Positions 50,176-60,719 of a DNA stretch of 64,000 nucleotides are shown one piece after another. The position numbers were made by a program, and so were the translations under genes. The stretch spans positions 1-64,000 of the forward strand of contig CAJUDM010000006.1 of NCBI GenBank assembly GCA_910584915.1. The letters run 5' to 3'. Source of the DNA: an uncultured Lachnospiraceae bacterium (GTDB lineage: Bacteria > Bacillota > Clostridia > Lachnospirales > Lachnospiraceae). The notes under the pieces were generated by a model. The model was not told the DNA's origin. It saw only the letters and a program-made list of their open reading frames with translations, and did no database searches. Positions within the stretch are counted from its first letter, which is position 1. Each line of letters begins with the position of its first letter.

Positions 50176-51678
50176 ATGGATTCCTATATCGATTTAAAAA
50201 ATATAACAACAGAAGAACTAAAGAATGCAGATCTGGACAGGATCGATGTTACTGGCAGTCCTCCTGACATGGAGCCGCATCGTCAATATTACTTTATGGC
50301 GAAGTGCAGGCAGATCGTGAAGTCGGAAAGTGAACGTCTTGGACGCCCGCTGTATGCGTGTTCGGTATGCTTCGGCTGTCAGATGAACGCCAGAGATTCA
50401 GAGAAGCTGCTCGGTGTCCTGAGAAGCGCGGGGTTTCGGGAGAGCGATTCGGAGGATGCCGATTTTGTGATCTACAATACCTGCACTGTGCGGGATAACG
50501 CAAACCAGCGTGTCTTTGGCAGGCTGGGTGTTCTGAACGGCTATAAAAAGAAAAATCCGTATATGAAGGTGGCTCTCTGCGGCTGTATGATGCAGGAGGA
50601 TCTGGTCATCAAAAAGCTTCGCAGGAGTTACAGTTTTGTGGATCTTATCTTCGGCACCCACAATCTGTACAAATTCGCGGAGCTGTTGTATCGCTGTTAC
50701 ACGGAAAAGGGTATGATCGTCGATATCTGGGAGGATACGGACAAGATCGTGGAGGATCTGCCGGTGGATCGCAAGTTCCCGTTTAAATCCGGCGTTAATA
50801 TCATGTTCGGCTGCAACAATTTTTGCAGCTATTGTATTGTGCCCTATGTGCGCGGTCGGGAGCGGTCGAGAGCGCCGGAGGAAATTCTGCGGGAGATAAA
50901 GGAGCTGGCGGCGGACGGCGTAAAGGAGGTCATGCTGCTGGGGCAGAACGTCAATTCCTACGGAAAGGAGCCTGCGGGGACGGGCTTTCTGTCTTTCCCG
51001 GAGCTGCTCAGGGAAGTGGAGAAGGTGGAAGGGATCGAGAGGATTCGCTTTATGACATCCCATCCGAAGGATCTGTCCGACGAGCTGATCGAGGTGATGG
51101 GACAGTCGAAGAAGATCTGCCGGCATCTGCATCTGCCTTTGCAGTCCGGCTCCACAAGGATTCTGGAGAAGATGAACCGGCGCTATACGAAGGAGTCCTA
51201 TCTCGTGCTGGCGGAGAAGATCCGGCGGGCGATACCGGATATTTCTCTGACGACGGATATCATCGTGGGTTTTCCGGGGGAGACGAGAGAGGATGCGGAC
51301 GATACCATCGATGTGATCAGAAAGGTGCAGTTTGACAACGCTTTCACTTTTGTGTACTCGAAGCGGACAGGCACCCCGGCGGCGGCTATGGAGCAGGTGC
51401 CGGATGGGGAGGTGCGGGAGAACTTTGACCGGATACTCGCCTGTGTGCAGGAGACGGCGAGAGAGCGGGTGAAGCGCTTCGAGGGGCAGGTGCTCCCCGT
51501 TCTGGTGGAGGAGATCAATGAACAGGATAATTCTCTTGTAACGGGAAGATTGACGAATAATACGGTGGTGCATTTCCCGGGGGATGCATCTCTGATCGGG
51601 GAGATCGTGGATGTGAAACTGGTGAGATGCGAGGGATTTTACTATATCGGGGAAATGGGAAAAGACGGAAATGGCTGA
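50176..51678 (+). CDS. miaB: tRNA-2-methylthio-N6-dimethylallyladenosine synthase
   Basis: The 500-residue radical SAM enzyme adds the methylthio group to i6A37 in tRNA. The N-terminal cluster cysteines are in CFGCQMNARDSE, NTCTVRDNA and LCGCMMQ; the radical SAM CxxxCxxC is CNNFCSYC (near residue 216), and a TRAM domain closes the protein. It overlaps mutS by eight bases, so the two are coupled. Confidence 0.95.
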   Translation: MDSYIDLKNITTEELKNADLDRIDVTGSPPDMEPHRQYYFMAKCRQIVKSESERLGRPLYACSVCFGCQMNARDSEKLLGVLRSAGFRESDSEDADFVIYNTCTVRDNANQRVFGRLGVLNGYKKKNPYMKVALCGCMMQEDLVIKKLRRSYSFVDLIFGTHNLYKFAELLYRCYTEKGMIVDIWEDTDKIVEDLPVDRKFPFKSGVNIMFGCNNFCSYCIVPYVRGRERSRAPEEILREIKELAADGVKEVMLLGQNVNSYGKEPAGTGFLSFPELLREVEKVEGIERIRFMTSHPKDLSDELIEVMGQSKKICRHLHLPLQSGSTRILEKMNRRYTKESYLVLAEKIRRAIPDISLTTDIIVGFPGETREDADDTIDVIRKVQFDNAFTFVYSKRTGTPAAAMEQVPDGEVRENFDRILACVQETARERVKRFEGQVLPVLVEEINEQDNSLVTGRLTNNTVVHFPGDASLIGEIVDVKLVRCEGFYYIGEMGKDGNG

Positions 51679-54355
51679 AAATGCTAAAGAACTGACAAAG
51701 GAAGAACTGGCGGAACTGACGCCGATGATGCAGCACTATCTGCAGACGAAAGAGCAATATCCCGGCTGTATTTTATTTTACAGGCTGGGCGATTTTTACG
51801 AGATGTTTTTTGAGGATGCGCTGACCGTTTCGAGGGAGCTGGAGATCACGCTGACCGGTAAGAGCTGCGGGCTTGCAGAGCGGGCGCCGATGTGCGGTGT
51901 GCCCTATCACGCGGTGGATACCTATCTGAATAAACTGATCGAGAAGGGCTATAAAGTGGCTATCTGTGAGCAGGTGGAAGATCCGAAGCTTGCGAAGGGC
52001 ATGGTGAAGCGGGAGGTGACGAGGATCGTCACGCCGGGGACCAATCTGAACATTCAGTCTCTGGAGGAGTCCCGGAACAATTTCCTGATGAGTATCGCCT
52101 ATTTCCCCGGCAGGATCGGTGTTTCAGTTGCTGATATATCCACCGGGGATTATTATTTGACGGAGCTGGAGGACAACAACAAGCTGCTCGACGAGATCAG
52201 CAAGTACGCGCCCTCGGAGATCATCTGCAACGATGCGTTTTTAGTCTCCGGCGTTTCCATCGAGGATATGCGGAACAGGCTGCGGATCGCGGTCAACGCG
52301 CTGGAGGCACATTATTTTGACGAGGACGGCGCGGGGAAACTGCTCAGGAAACACTTTAAGGTGGCGGCGCTGACGGGGCTCGGCATCGAGGATTTCCCGG
52401 TGGGAATCCTGGCGGCGGGGGCGCTTCTTAAGTATTTGTATGAGACGCAGAAGTCCTCCATGAGCAATATCACCCACATATACCCCTATCTGACCAGCAA
52501 GTATATGCTGCTGGATTCCGCCACAAGGAGAAATCTGGAGCTGGCGGAAACGCTCAGGGAGAAACAGAAACGGGGCTCCCTTCTGTGGGTGCTTGACAAG
52601 ACAAAGACAGCGATGGGCGCAAGGACGCTGCGCAGCTATATCGAACAACCTCTGATCGACAGGGGGCAGATCGAGGAGCGGCTTGACGCGGTGGAAGAGC
52701 TGACAAAGGATGTGATCAGCAGGGATGAGATCCGGGAGTATCTGAACCCGGTCTACGATCTGGAGAGGCTTCTCGGGAAAATCAGCTACCAGTCTGCCAA
52801 TCCCCGGGACCTGATCGCGTTCAAAAATTCCATCGCTATGATGAAACCGATCAGGGCTGTGCTGGAAGCCTTCCACAAGGCTCTGCTCACACAGATCCTC
52901 GAGGAGATCGATCCGCTGGAGGATCTGTTTACGCTGATCGATGCGGCGATCGGGGAGGACCCGCCGCTTCTCGTCCGGGAGGGCGGCATTATCAAAGACG
53001 GATTTGACGCCACCATCGATTCCTTAAGGAAGGCGAAGACCGAGGGGAAGAACTGGCTTGCGGCGCTGGAGGAGGAGGACAGGAACCGCACCGGCATTAA
53101 AAACCTGCGGATCAAATACAATAAAGTGTTCGGCTATTATTTTGAGGTGACAAACTCCTTCAGGGATATGGTGCCCGAGGACTATGTGCGAAAGCAGACA
53201 TTAGCCAACGCGGAGCGCTACACGACGCCCCGTTTGAAAGAGCTGGAAGATACGATCTTAAACGCCGAGGATAAGCTTGCCACGCTGGAGTACGATCTGT
53301 TCTGCAAAATACGGGATACGATCGGCGGCGAGATCGAGCGTATCCAGCGGACGGCGAAGGCGGTGGCAAGGCTGGATGTCTTTGCCTCTCTCTCCCTTGT
53401 CGCGGAGCGGTATCACTATGTGCGCCCCGAGATCAACGAGAAGGGGCTGATCCATATCAAGGACGGGCGGCATCCCGTGGTGGAGCAGGTGATGGGAAAT
53501 GACATGTTTGTCACAAATGACACCTATCTGGACAACGGGAGCCACCTGATCGCCGTGATCACCGGTCCCAATATGGCGGGGAAGTCCACCTATATGCGGC
53601 AGACGGCGCTGATCGTGCTGATGGCGCAGCTGGGCAGTTTTGTCCCGGCGAAGTCCGCAAAGATCGGGCTGGTGGACCGGATCTTTACCAGGGTGGGGGC
53701 GTCCGACGATCTGGCAAGCGGGCAGAGCACTTTTATGGTGGAGATGAACGAGGTGGCAAATATTCTGCGGAATGCCACAAAGAACAGTCTGTTGATCCTG
53801 GATGAGATCGGCAGGGGCACCTCCACCTTCGACGGGCTCTCCATCGCCTGGGCGGTGATCGAGCATATCAGCAACCGAAAGCTGTTGGGCGCCAAGACGC
53901 TCTTTGCCACCCATTACCATGAGCTGACGGAGCTGGAGGGGAAGATCAACAACGTCAACAACTACTGTATCGCGGTGAAGGAGAAGGGGGACGATATCGT
54001 GTTCCTCCGAAAGATCATCAAGGGCGGGGCGGATAAAAGCTATGGTATCCAGGTGGCTAAGCTCGCCGGCGTGCCGGATATGGTCATCGACCGGGCGAAG
54101 GAGATCGTGGCGCAGCTTGATGAGAACGATATCACCGAAAAGGTGCAGAGCATTGCGGTGGATACAAAAACAGATAATAAGAAGATGCCGACTTACGATG
54201 AGGTGGACCTGCAGCAGTTCTCGCTCTTTGATACGGTGACGGACGAGGATGTGCTGAAGGAACTGATGGAGGTGGATGTGATGAATATGACGCCGGTGGA
54301 CGCGATGAATACGCTGTACAGGCTGCAGAGTAAGCTGAAGAACCGGTGGAGGTAA
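51671..54355 (+). CDS. mutS: DNA mismatch repair protein MutS
   Basis: The 894-residue protein has the mismatch-binding FYEMF motif (residues about 38-42), Walker A GPNMAGKSTYMRQ (near 637), Walker B LLILDEIGRGTSTFDG and the C-terminal dimerisation region. It recognises mismatches and recruits MutL. The start codon lies in the end of miaB. In related genomes mutL follows directly, but here a flavoprotein gene and a broken gene are inserted between them. Confidence 0.97.
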   Translation: MAENAKELTKEELAELTPMMQHYLQTKEQYPGCILFYRLGDFYEMFFEDALTVSRELEITLTGKSCGLAERAPMCGVPYHAVDTYLNKLIEKGYKVAICEQVEDPKLAKGMVKREVTRIVTPGTNLNIQSLEESRNNFLMSIAYFPGRIGVSVADISTGDYYLTELEDNNKLLDEISKYAPSEIICNDAFLVSGVSIEDMRNRLRIAVNALEAHYFDEDGAGKLLRKHFKVAALTGLGIEDFPVGILAAGALLKYLYETQKSSMSNITHIYPYLTSKYMLLDSATRRNLELAETLREKQKRGSLLWVLDKTKTAMGARTLRSYIEQPLIDRGQIEERLDAVEELTKDVISRDEIREYLNPVYDLERLLGKISYQSANPRDLIAFKNSIAMMKPIRAVLEAFHKALLTQILEEIDPLEDLFTLIDAAIGEDPPLLVREGGIIKDGFDATIDSLRKAKTEGKNWLAALEEEDRNRTGIKNLRIKYNKVFGYYFEVTNSFRDMVPEDYVRKQTLANAERYTTPRLKELEDTILNAEDKLATLEYDLFCKIRDTIGGEIERIQRTAKAVARLDVFASLSLVAERYHYVRPEINEKGLIHIKDGRHPVVEQVMGNDMFVTNDTYLDNGSHLIAVITGPNMAGKSTYMRQTALIVLMAQLGSFVPAKSAKIGLVDRIFTRVGASDDLASGQSTFMVEMNEVANILRNATKNSLLILDEIGRGTSTFDGLSIAWAVIEHISNRKLLGAKTLFATHYHELTELEGKINNVNNYCIAVKEKGDDIVFLRKIIKGGADKSYGIQVAKLAGVPDMVIDRAKEIVAQLDENDITEKVQSIAVDTKTDNKKMPTYDEVDLQQFSLFDTVTDEDVLKELMEVDVMNMTPVDAMNTLYRLQSKLKNRWR

Positions 54356-54482
54356 GCAGCGGACACATATGGAGAAACTGACGTTGGCTGAGGGATACGA
54401 AATGGGAGAGCAGGATGACGGATACAGTTTTAAATAGTATAGAAGAGATACCTGATAGAATGAAGAATAGGAGGAATTTAGT

Positions 54483-55859
54483 ATGAATTACAATTACGAC
54501 GTTATGATCATCGGAGCGGGACCGGGGGGCATTTTCTCGGCGTACGAGCTCCTTCAGAAAAAGCCGGAGTGGAAGATCGTGGTGCTGGAGGCGGGAAATT
54601 CTCTGGATAAGAGGAAGTGCCCGATCGACGGCGATAAGATCAAGAGCTGTATCGGCTGTAAGACCTGTGCGATCATGAACGGGTTCGGCGGCGCGGGCGC
54701 ATTTTCCGACGGCAAATACAATATCACAAACGAATTCGGCGGCACGCTTCACGAATATATCGGCAAGCAGAAGGCGACGGAACTGATGGAGTATGTGGAC
54801 GGCATCAATGTCAAATACGGCGGACATAAGACAAAGCTGTATTCCACCACCAACACACAGTTCAAGCGGCTCTGCCTGCAAAATAACCTGCACCTTTTAG
54901 ATGCTTCCGTGCGCCATCTCGGGACGGACATCAATTTCGAGGTGCTGGGCAACCTGTACAATGAACTCAAAGATAAGGTGGAATTCCATTTTCTGACGCC
55001 GGTCCGTCATATCAGACTGTTTAAGGGCGGCTACGAGGCGGTGACAGATGACGCCTCCTACACCGCCGGGAAATGCATTATCTCTGTGGGCAGGAGCGGC
55101 AGCAAATGGATGGAAAAAGTCTGCAGTGAGCTGGATATCCCGACTTTGTCCAACCGCGTGGACATCGGCGTGCGCGTGGAACTTCCGGCGGAGATCTTTG
55201 CGCCGATCACCGATGAGCTGTACGAGAGCAAAATCGTCTATAAGACGGAAAAATATCAGGACAAGGTGCGGACCTTCTGTATGAACCCGAAGGGCGCCGT
55301 GGTGAATGAGAATACAAACGGTATTGTCACGGTAAACGGGCACAGCTATGAAGATCCGGCTCTGCAGACGGAAAATACCAACTTTGCCCTGCTGGTGGCA
55401 AAACATTTCACGGAACCCTTCAAGGACAGCAACGGCTACGGCGAGAGTATCGCAAGGTTGTCCAACATGCTGGGCGGCGGCGTGATCGTGCAGCGTTTCG
55501 GGGATCTGATCAGAGGGCACAGGAGCACGGAGAAACGCCTGAAAAAATCTTTCCTGACGCCCACACTGGCGGCAACACCGGGGGATTTAAGCCTTGTGAT
55601 GCCGAAGCGTATTTTAGACGGCATTATCGAGATGATCTATGCGCTCGACAAGATCGCGCCGGGCACTGCCAACGACGACACGCTGCTCTACGGCGTGGAA
55701 GTGAAATTTTATAACATGGAAGTGGAACTGGATAAAAACCTGGAAACGCTGCACAAAGGACTGTTCGTGATCGGGGATGGCAGCGGCGTCACCCACTCTC
55801 TGTCCCATGCGTCGGCGAGCGGGGTGTATGTGGCGAGGCATCTGGCGGAGAATGCGTGA
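54483..55859 (+). CDS. FAD-dependent dehydrogenase (COG2509-like)
   Basis: The 458-residue flavoprotein starts MIIGAGPGGIFSAYEL and has the family segment GFGGAGAFSDGKYNITNE, with a preceding cysteine cluster, CPIDGDKIKSCIGCKTC, that may bind a metal or be redox-active. The end VIGDGSGVTHSLSHASASG is the second FAD contact. It is related to the product of 34845-36611 but shorter. AGGAGG lies before the ATG. It separates mutS from mutL. Confidence 0.88.
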   Translation: MNYNYDVMIIGAGPGGIFSAYELLQKKPEWKIVVLEAGNSLDKRKCPIDGDKIKSCIGCKTCAIMNGFGGAGAFSDGKYNITNEFGGTLHEYIGKQKATELMEYVDGINVKYGGHKTKLYSTTNTQFKRLCLQNNLHLLDASVRHLGTDINFEVLGNLYNELKDKVEFHFLTPVRHIRLFKGGYEAVTDDASYTAGKCIISVGRSGSKWMEKVCSELDIPTLSNRVDIGVRVELPAEIFAPITDELYESKIVYKTEKYQDKVRTFCMNPKGAVVNENTNGIVTVNGHSYEDPALQTENTNFALLVAKHFTEPFKDSNGYGESIARLSNMLGGGVIVQRFGDLIRGHRSTEKRLKKSFLTPTLAATPGDLSLVMPKRILDGIIEMIYALDKIAPGTANDDTLLYGVEVKFYNMEVELDKNLETLHKGLFVIGDGSGVTHSLSHASASGVYVARHLAENA

Positions 55860-55976
55860 GAGGATTTTTTGACTGCGGCTTCCCGGTCCGGAAGGTGAGG
55901 TAAACGGTGAGCTGTTGAAATGGGAGTTTGAAATTCGCCTGTCATTGCAGCAAACTGCTCTGGAACGGAGATTAAC

Positions 55977-58034
55977 ATGAAAAGAGAAAACATCGTCCGA
56001 AAGATTATTCAGGTTTTATTGGTCTGCCTGATGCCTGTGTGTTGTACGGTTGCTGCTAAATACAGAGGAGAATACGGAACGCCGGGAAAAGAGGCGCAGT
56101 CTGTCCCCCGAAGTGAATCGACGGGAGGGGAGGCCGCCGCTGAACTCAATGAAGTAAAGGACAGTGAAAGTATCGATAAAGCAAAAGACAGCGAAAGCAC
56201 CGATGAAACAGACGATTCCGCAGTGGAGGAGAAGCATAGCCTGATTCCTGCGAGGTATGAGTGGCAGGAGGGGGATATGGATTATGATCCCAGGGATACG
56301 ATCTACTACAAAACTTATTACAAAGATCAAGTCATAGGATTGACAAGACATATAGAGTATCCGGATATCAATATCAGAGGGGAACTGGAGGATTATTTCC
56401 GGTCTGAAGAATACGACTTTAAGAGATGGGATAATCTGGTGGAGATGTTCTTTGACAGCAGGACGATAGAGACGCCGGAAGAGGAACTGAAAGAACTGTT
56501 CTATCAACACGGATATATGCTCTGTTTTCAGAATGCAGAGATGAAAAATCTGCATGTGAGGTTTGTGGAGATCACGGAGATCGGAGGGCTGTCCTTGTAC
56601 CCCTCGCGGATCATGATCCAGACCTGGGATGAAAACTGTATTTATTTGCAGGACATCACAAGTCCCATTCCGCGAAAGGTCATGGGCATTTTTACGGTGG
56701 ATAACAGGGAACCCTATCACATGATAGTGCATTCGTCGGGGCTTTCCAGAGATTATGTCGATGAACAGGAACTCAGCTTCTGGGAATACCGGGGGGATTA
56801 CTGGGCGCTTGTGCCGATGGATCTGGAGATAGATACCAGTCATGCACATATTATGGGAGAGAATTTATATCCGGATTTAGACAGGGATACGCTGTTTGAG
56901 GCTTCCTGTTACAGAGATGGGATTGCATACCGCCCAAGCAGACAGAATGATCATGTTGGAAATGCTTATACAGTCAAACTGGGAAAAATGGAAGAAGTTC
57001 AAAAAAACAGGATTTTCAGGCTCAGGGCAGTTTATGAATCGGACCAGCAGGGCACTGCTGAGTGCGGTGTTGCTTATATAGAATTTGAAGTAAAACAGGA
57101 TCTGCCTTATATCACGCGGGAATGCCGGTATAACGACGGAGGGATTTTTCTGTACTATTTACAGTTGTCGGGAATGGAGGATTCGGAAAAGGAGCGCAGG
57201 ATCAACACACTGCTCTTGGAAGACGTTATGAAAATCGCGGAACGTGATGATCCCTGTTTGATTTATGATTATGAGATCGAGCATAAGGATGACCGATTCA
57301 TCCGTATATTATACAAAGACATACAGGGCGGGACGATAGCGGCTGCCACTCTTGATATAGAAGAGGAAACAATAAGTGAGAAGCCACCCTTATTTTGCCG
57401 CAGACAGCTGGAATATCTGGAGAGCGACGAGCGTGATATCTATATAGATTACCCGCAGTTGTCGGGGATGGCGGATAAAGAAAAGGAAAAAAGACTGAAC
57501 GCCCTGATCAAAAAAGATGTGTTAAAAATTCTGTAACGTGATACTTCGGACACCGAATACTGTTTTACTGCCGGTCTGGATTATGAGATAAAGTATCTGG
57601 ACGATCGAATCATCAGTATACTGTATAAAGGCTGGTACGGCTATATAACGCCCGGACAGGGACAACCTGATACGGCTATGGCAACAACCATTGATATTGA
57701 GGAAGAAAAGATACTCGCTTTAAAGGATGCGGTCGCCGACTATGATGTGCTGCACGACATGCTGATGGCGGATGAGTTTGAGAATACAACAAAGTGGGAC
57801 GGGCAGACAGGACAATATACGATAAGCCAGGAATATGATTATGAAGAAGTTTCCCCCCTGATGAAAGATCTGGAGGGGGATGATGAAGACATAGAGTGGT
57901 ATATAGATGACGGACATTTTGTGATCGTTACCCTGGAGAGGCTTGCAGATTACAATGAATATGCTAACAGTCTGGGGGATGCGGAGGCTTTTCTGAAAAA
58001 GGATTTCTGGGAGAAGATCTCTCCGAGCGGGTAA
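55977..58034 (+). pseudogene. Exported repeat protein broken by one in-frame stop codon
   Basis: An exported protein of 519 residues ends at TAA (57534-57536), but the same frame continues without a gap to 58034. The protein has an N-terminal signal (IQVLLVCLMPVCCTVAA), an acidic linker with repeated KDSES units and an array of similar beta-rich units; one unit reads DVMKIAERDD and the next DVLKIL-stop-RDT. The stop stands where the first unit has Glu (GAA), so a single G-to-T change explains it. Full length would be 685 residues. Units of the type YEIxxxDDRxIxILYK recall DUF3298/RsiV-like domains. Family otherwise unknown. Confidence 0.75.
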
Positions 58035-58082
58035 GATAGTTTTGATTTTGGGATTTGGAAAGAATTGACCGGAGGGAACAGT

Positions 58083-60206
58083 ATGGCTGTTATTCACGTA
58101 TTAAGTCACGAGACAATCGATAAGATCGCTGCCGGAGAGGTGGTCGAGCGTCCGTCCAGCATTGTAAAGGAACTGGTGGAAAATGCGGTTGACGCGGGGG
58201 CGGGGGCGATTACCGTCGAGATAAAGGACGGCGGCGTCAGTTTCATCCGTGTCAGCGACAATGGCTGCGGGATTGAAAAGTCCGAGATACGAAAGGCGTT
58301 TCTGCGCCATGCCACATCCAAGATCCAGGACGCGGACGATCTCCTCAGACTCCGTTCCCTGGGATTTCGGGGGGAGGCGCTGAGCAGTATTTCCGCCGTT
58401 TCCCAGACAGAGATGATCACAAAAACGCCTCGGGAACTGACCGGCGTCCGGCTGAGTATGGAGGGCGGCATGGAGACCGATTTTGAGGAGGTCGGCGCGC
58501 CGGACGGGACGACGATCATTATCCGCAATCTTTTTTTCAATGTGCCGGCGCGGAGGAAATTTTTAAAACAACCCGCCACCGAGGGAGGCTATGTGGCTGA
58601 CCTGATGGAGCATCTGGCGCTTGCAAATCCGCAGATTTCCTTCCAGTTCATCCAGAATAATCAGGTGAAGTTTTCCACGGCGGGGAATGGGGATTTAAAA
58701 CAGACAATATATAAATTATATGGAAAAGATATGGCGGACTCGCTGATCGGGATCGATAAAGCCGGGGACGGCATCCGGCTTTCCGGTTATCTGGGGAAGC
58801 CTTCCGGCAACCGCTCCAACAGAAACTATGAACTCTATTTTCTGAACGGCAGGTTTATCAGGAGCAATCTCGTCGCGAGAGCCATAGAGGAGGGGTACAA
58901 ATCCTATCTGATGCAGCACAAATACCCTTTTTGCGTGCTGATGATGGAGGTGGAGCCCTCCAGGGTGGATGTGAATGTGCATCCGGCGAAGATGGAAGTG
59001 AGATTCACGGAGGAGATGCGCATCTATGAGTTTCTGGCATCTTCTGTCAGGGAAGTGTTGGACGCCCACGAGATGATCCCGGAGATCGCACTGACAGAGC
59101 CGGAGGAAAAGGAAGAGAAAAAGGAAAAAGCGTTAGAGCCCTTTCAGAAGGCGAGAAGTGAGATGCGGGCGGAGGGAATACGATCCATGCACGGTGAGCC
59201 GCAGAATGAAAAGGAGGAATTGCCGGATACGGAGGCGGTATCAGCAAATCGACATGCGGGACAGTATGGCGGGCAAAAACTCACCTCCAGGGACTTCTTT
59301 GTGGATTTCGGGGATGACGAGGAGGAAGAAGAGGAAAATGTCGGGGATACGGACGAGGTGATCTTTTCGGATGATGCGGAAATAGACGGAGCCGGGAGGG
59401 TACCGGAAGATGCCGGAATGAACGGGACAGGGGAAGCGCCGGATACCGCAACCAAAATGCCGGAACTTATAAGAACAGGTGGGCAGAAAAAAGAGGATTT
59501 CACGGCAGATTCAACGGAAATAAATAGCGGGAGAGTTTCAGAAGAGAACGGCATGTATCATATCGGACAGATCAGGCAGGAAAACGAGCAGCTTGAACTG
59601 TTCAAAGAAAAGATCATTTCCCCGTCATCCCGGCAAAAATTCAGGATTCTGGGGCAGGCTTTTGACACCTATTGGATCGTGGTGTTTGAAGATAAACTGT
59701 TGATGATCGACCAGCATGCGGCGCACGAGAAAGTAAAATTTGAGCGGATCATGAAGGCGGTCCGGGAAAGTGAGGTATTCTCGCAGAATCTCTATCCGCC
59801 CCTTGTGCTTTCTTTATCCGGCAGGGAGCAGGAGGTGCTGGAGCGCTTTCGGGAGGCGTTCACAAAGCTGGGGTTTGAGCTGGAATATTTCGGCGGAAAT
59901 GAGATCACGATCCGGAGCGCGCCGACAGAACTCTTTGGCAATACCATAAAGGAGATGTTTCTGGAAGTGCTGGATGAACTCTCTGTGACCGGTGTCGGAC
60001 GCGCAAGGAGTATAGAGGAGCGGATAGCGACCATGGCATGCAAAGCGGCGGTCAAGGGCAACAGGTGTATGAGCGTGCCGGAAATGGAAACACTTTTAGA
60101 TGAGCTTTTAACACTGGAAAATCCCTATTTCTGCCCCCACGGCAGGCCGACGATCATCTCGTTTACAAAACAGGAGCTGGAGAAGAAATTTAAGCGGATT
60201 GTGTGA
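58083..60206 (+). CDS. mutL: DNA mismatch repair endonuclease MutL
   Basis: The 707-residue protein has the GHKL ATPase motifs IAAGEVVERP, DNGCGI and GFRGEALSSI in the N-terminal third. The C-terminal endonuclease motif DQHAAHEKVKFE (DQHA-x2-E-x4-E, near residue 545) and the CPHGRPT motif show an active nicking form, as in bacteria without MutH. The middle (about 340-500) is a low-complexity acidic linker. ATG at 58083 with GGAGGG upstream is chosen. Confidence 0.96.
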   Translation: MAVIHVLSHETIDKIAAGEVVERPSSIVKELVENAVDAGAGAITVEIKDGGVSFIRVSDNGCGIEKSEIRKAFLRHATSKIQDADDLLRLRSLGFRGEALSSISAVSQTEMITKTPRELTGVRLSMEGGMETDFEEVGAPDGTTIIIRNLFFNVPARRKFLKQPATEGGYVADLMEHLALANPQISFQFIQNNQVKFSTAGNGDLKQTIYKLYGKDMADSLIGIDKAGDGIRLSGYLGKPSGNRSNRNYELYFLNGRFIRSNLVARAIEEGYKSYLMQHKYPFCVLMMEVEPSRVDVNVHPAKMEVRFTEEMRIYEFLASSVREVLDAHEMIPEIALTEPEEKEEKKEKALEPFQKARSEMRAEGIRSMHGEPQNEKEELPDTEAVSANRHAGQYGGQKLTSRDFFVDFGDDEEEEEENVGDTDEVIFSDDAEIDGAGRVPEDAGMNGTGEAPDTATKMPELIRTGGQKKEDFTADSTEINSGRVSEENGMYHIGQIRQENEQLELFKEKIISPSSRQKFRILGQAFDTYWIVVFEDKLLMIDQHAAHEKVKFERIMKAVRESEVFSQNLYPPLVLSLSGREQEVLERFREAFTKLGFELEYFGGNEITIRSAPTELFGNTIKEMFLEVLDELSVTGVGRARSIEERIATMACKAAVKGNRCMSVPEMETLLDELLTLENPYFCPHGRPTIISFTKQELEKKFKRIV

Positions 60207-60242
60207 AGCGGAATTTTTTGACAGAAAAAGAAAGAGGTATAT

Positions 60243-60599
60243 ATGGATGCAATATTGAGTTTGAATAAAGAGATCATAGAAAAAATAAAAACAGAAGCAA
60301 CCGATATGATCAAAGAGACCATGCTTTCTGATCTGAAAAAAGTGATTCTGTATGGTTCCTGTGTAAGAGGTGATTTTACGCAAGATTCCGATATCGATAT
60401 AGCTCTGCTGATGAAGGGTGATCGATATGAGGCAAAAAAATATGACAATGTTCTGGCAAAGATTGCAACTGAACTTGCCATGAAATATTTTGCGATCGTC
60501 AATTTTGTCACCCTTCCATATGATGAATTTCTGGAGAAGAAAACATGGTATAGCTATTTTAAAAATATTGATACGGAGGGAGAGGTGCTGTATGAATAA
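60243..60599 (+). CDS. MNT-type minimal nucleotidyltransferase
   Basis: The 118-residue protein has the nucleotidyltransferase motif LYGSCVRGDFTQDSDIDIAL, with GS ... D-x-D metal ligands. Such MNT proteins act as antitoxins by adding AMP to a HEPN RNase toxin encoded next to them. Here the following HEPN gene is reduced to a stub, so the pair is no longer functional as a toxin system. AT-rich compared with mutL and miaA. Confidence 0.85.
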   Translation: MDAILSLNKEIIEKIKTEATDMIKETMLSDLKKVILYGSCVRGDFTQDSDIDIALLMKGDRYEAKKYDNVLAKIATELAMKYFAIVNFVTLPYDEFLEKKTWYSYFKNIDTEGEVLYE

Positions 60600-60719
60600 A
60601 AATCATCAGATTCATCCGATTACGACGATTTTTATATAACGGATAAAGAAGAAAGCAGACAGCAGGTAGCAAACGCTGAATATTTGATCGGCAAGGTAAA
60701 AAAGATATCTACAGAATGA
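60592..60719 (+). pseudogene. HEPN toxin remnant next to MNT gene
   Basis: An ATG at 60592 overlaps the MNT stop as expected for the HEPN partner, but its frame ends after 15 codons. In another frame, 60600-60719 encodes SDYDDFYITDKEESRQQ and LIGKVKK, which matches the C-terminal end of HEPN proteins (YDDFY ... A-x-x-F-I-x-x-V). About 90-100 residues, including the R-x4-6-H catalytic motif, are missing. An internal deletion with a frame change explains the pattern. Its stop overlaps miaA ATG (TGA/ATG). Confidence 0.65.
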
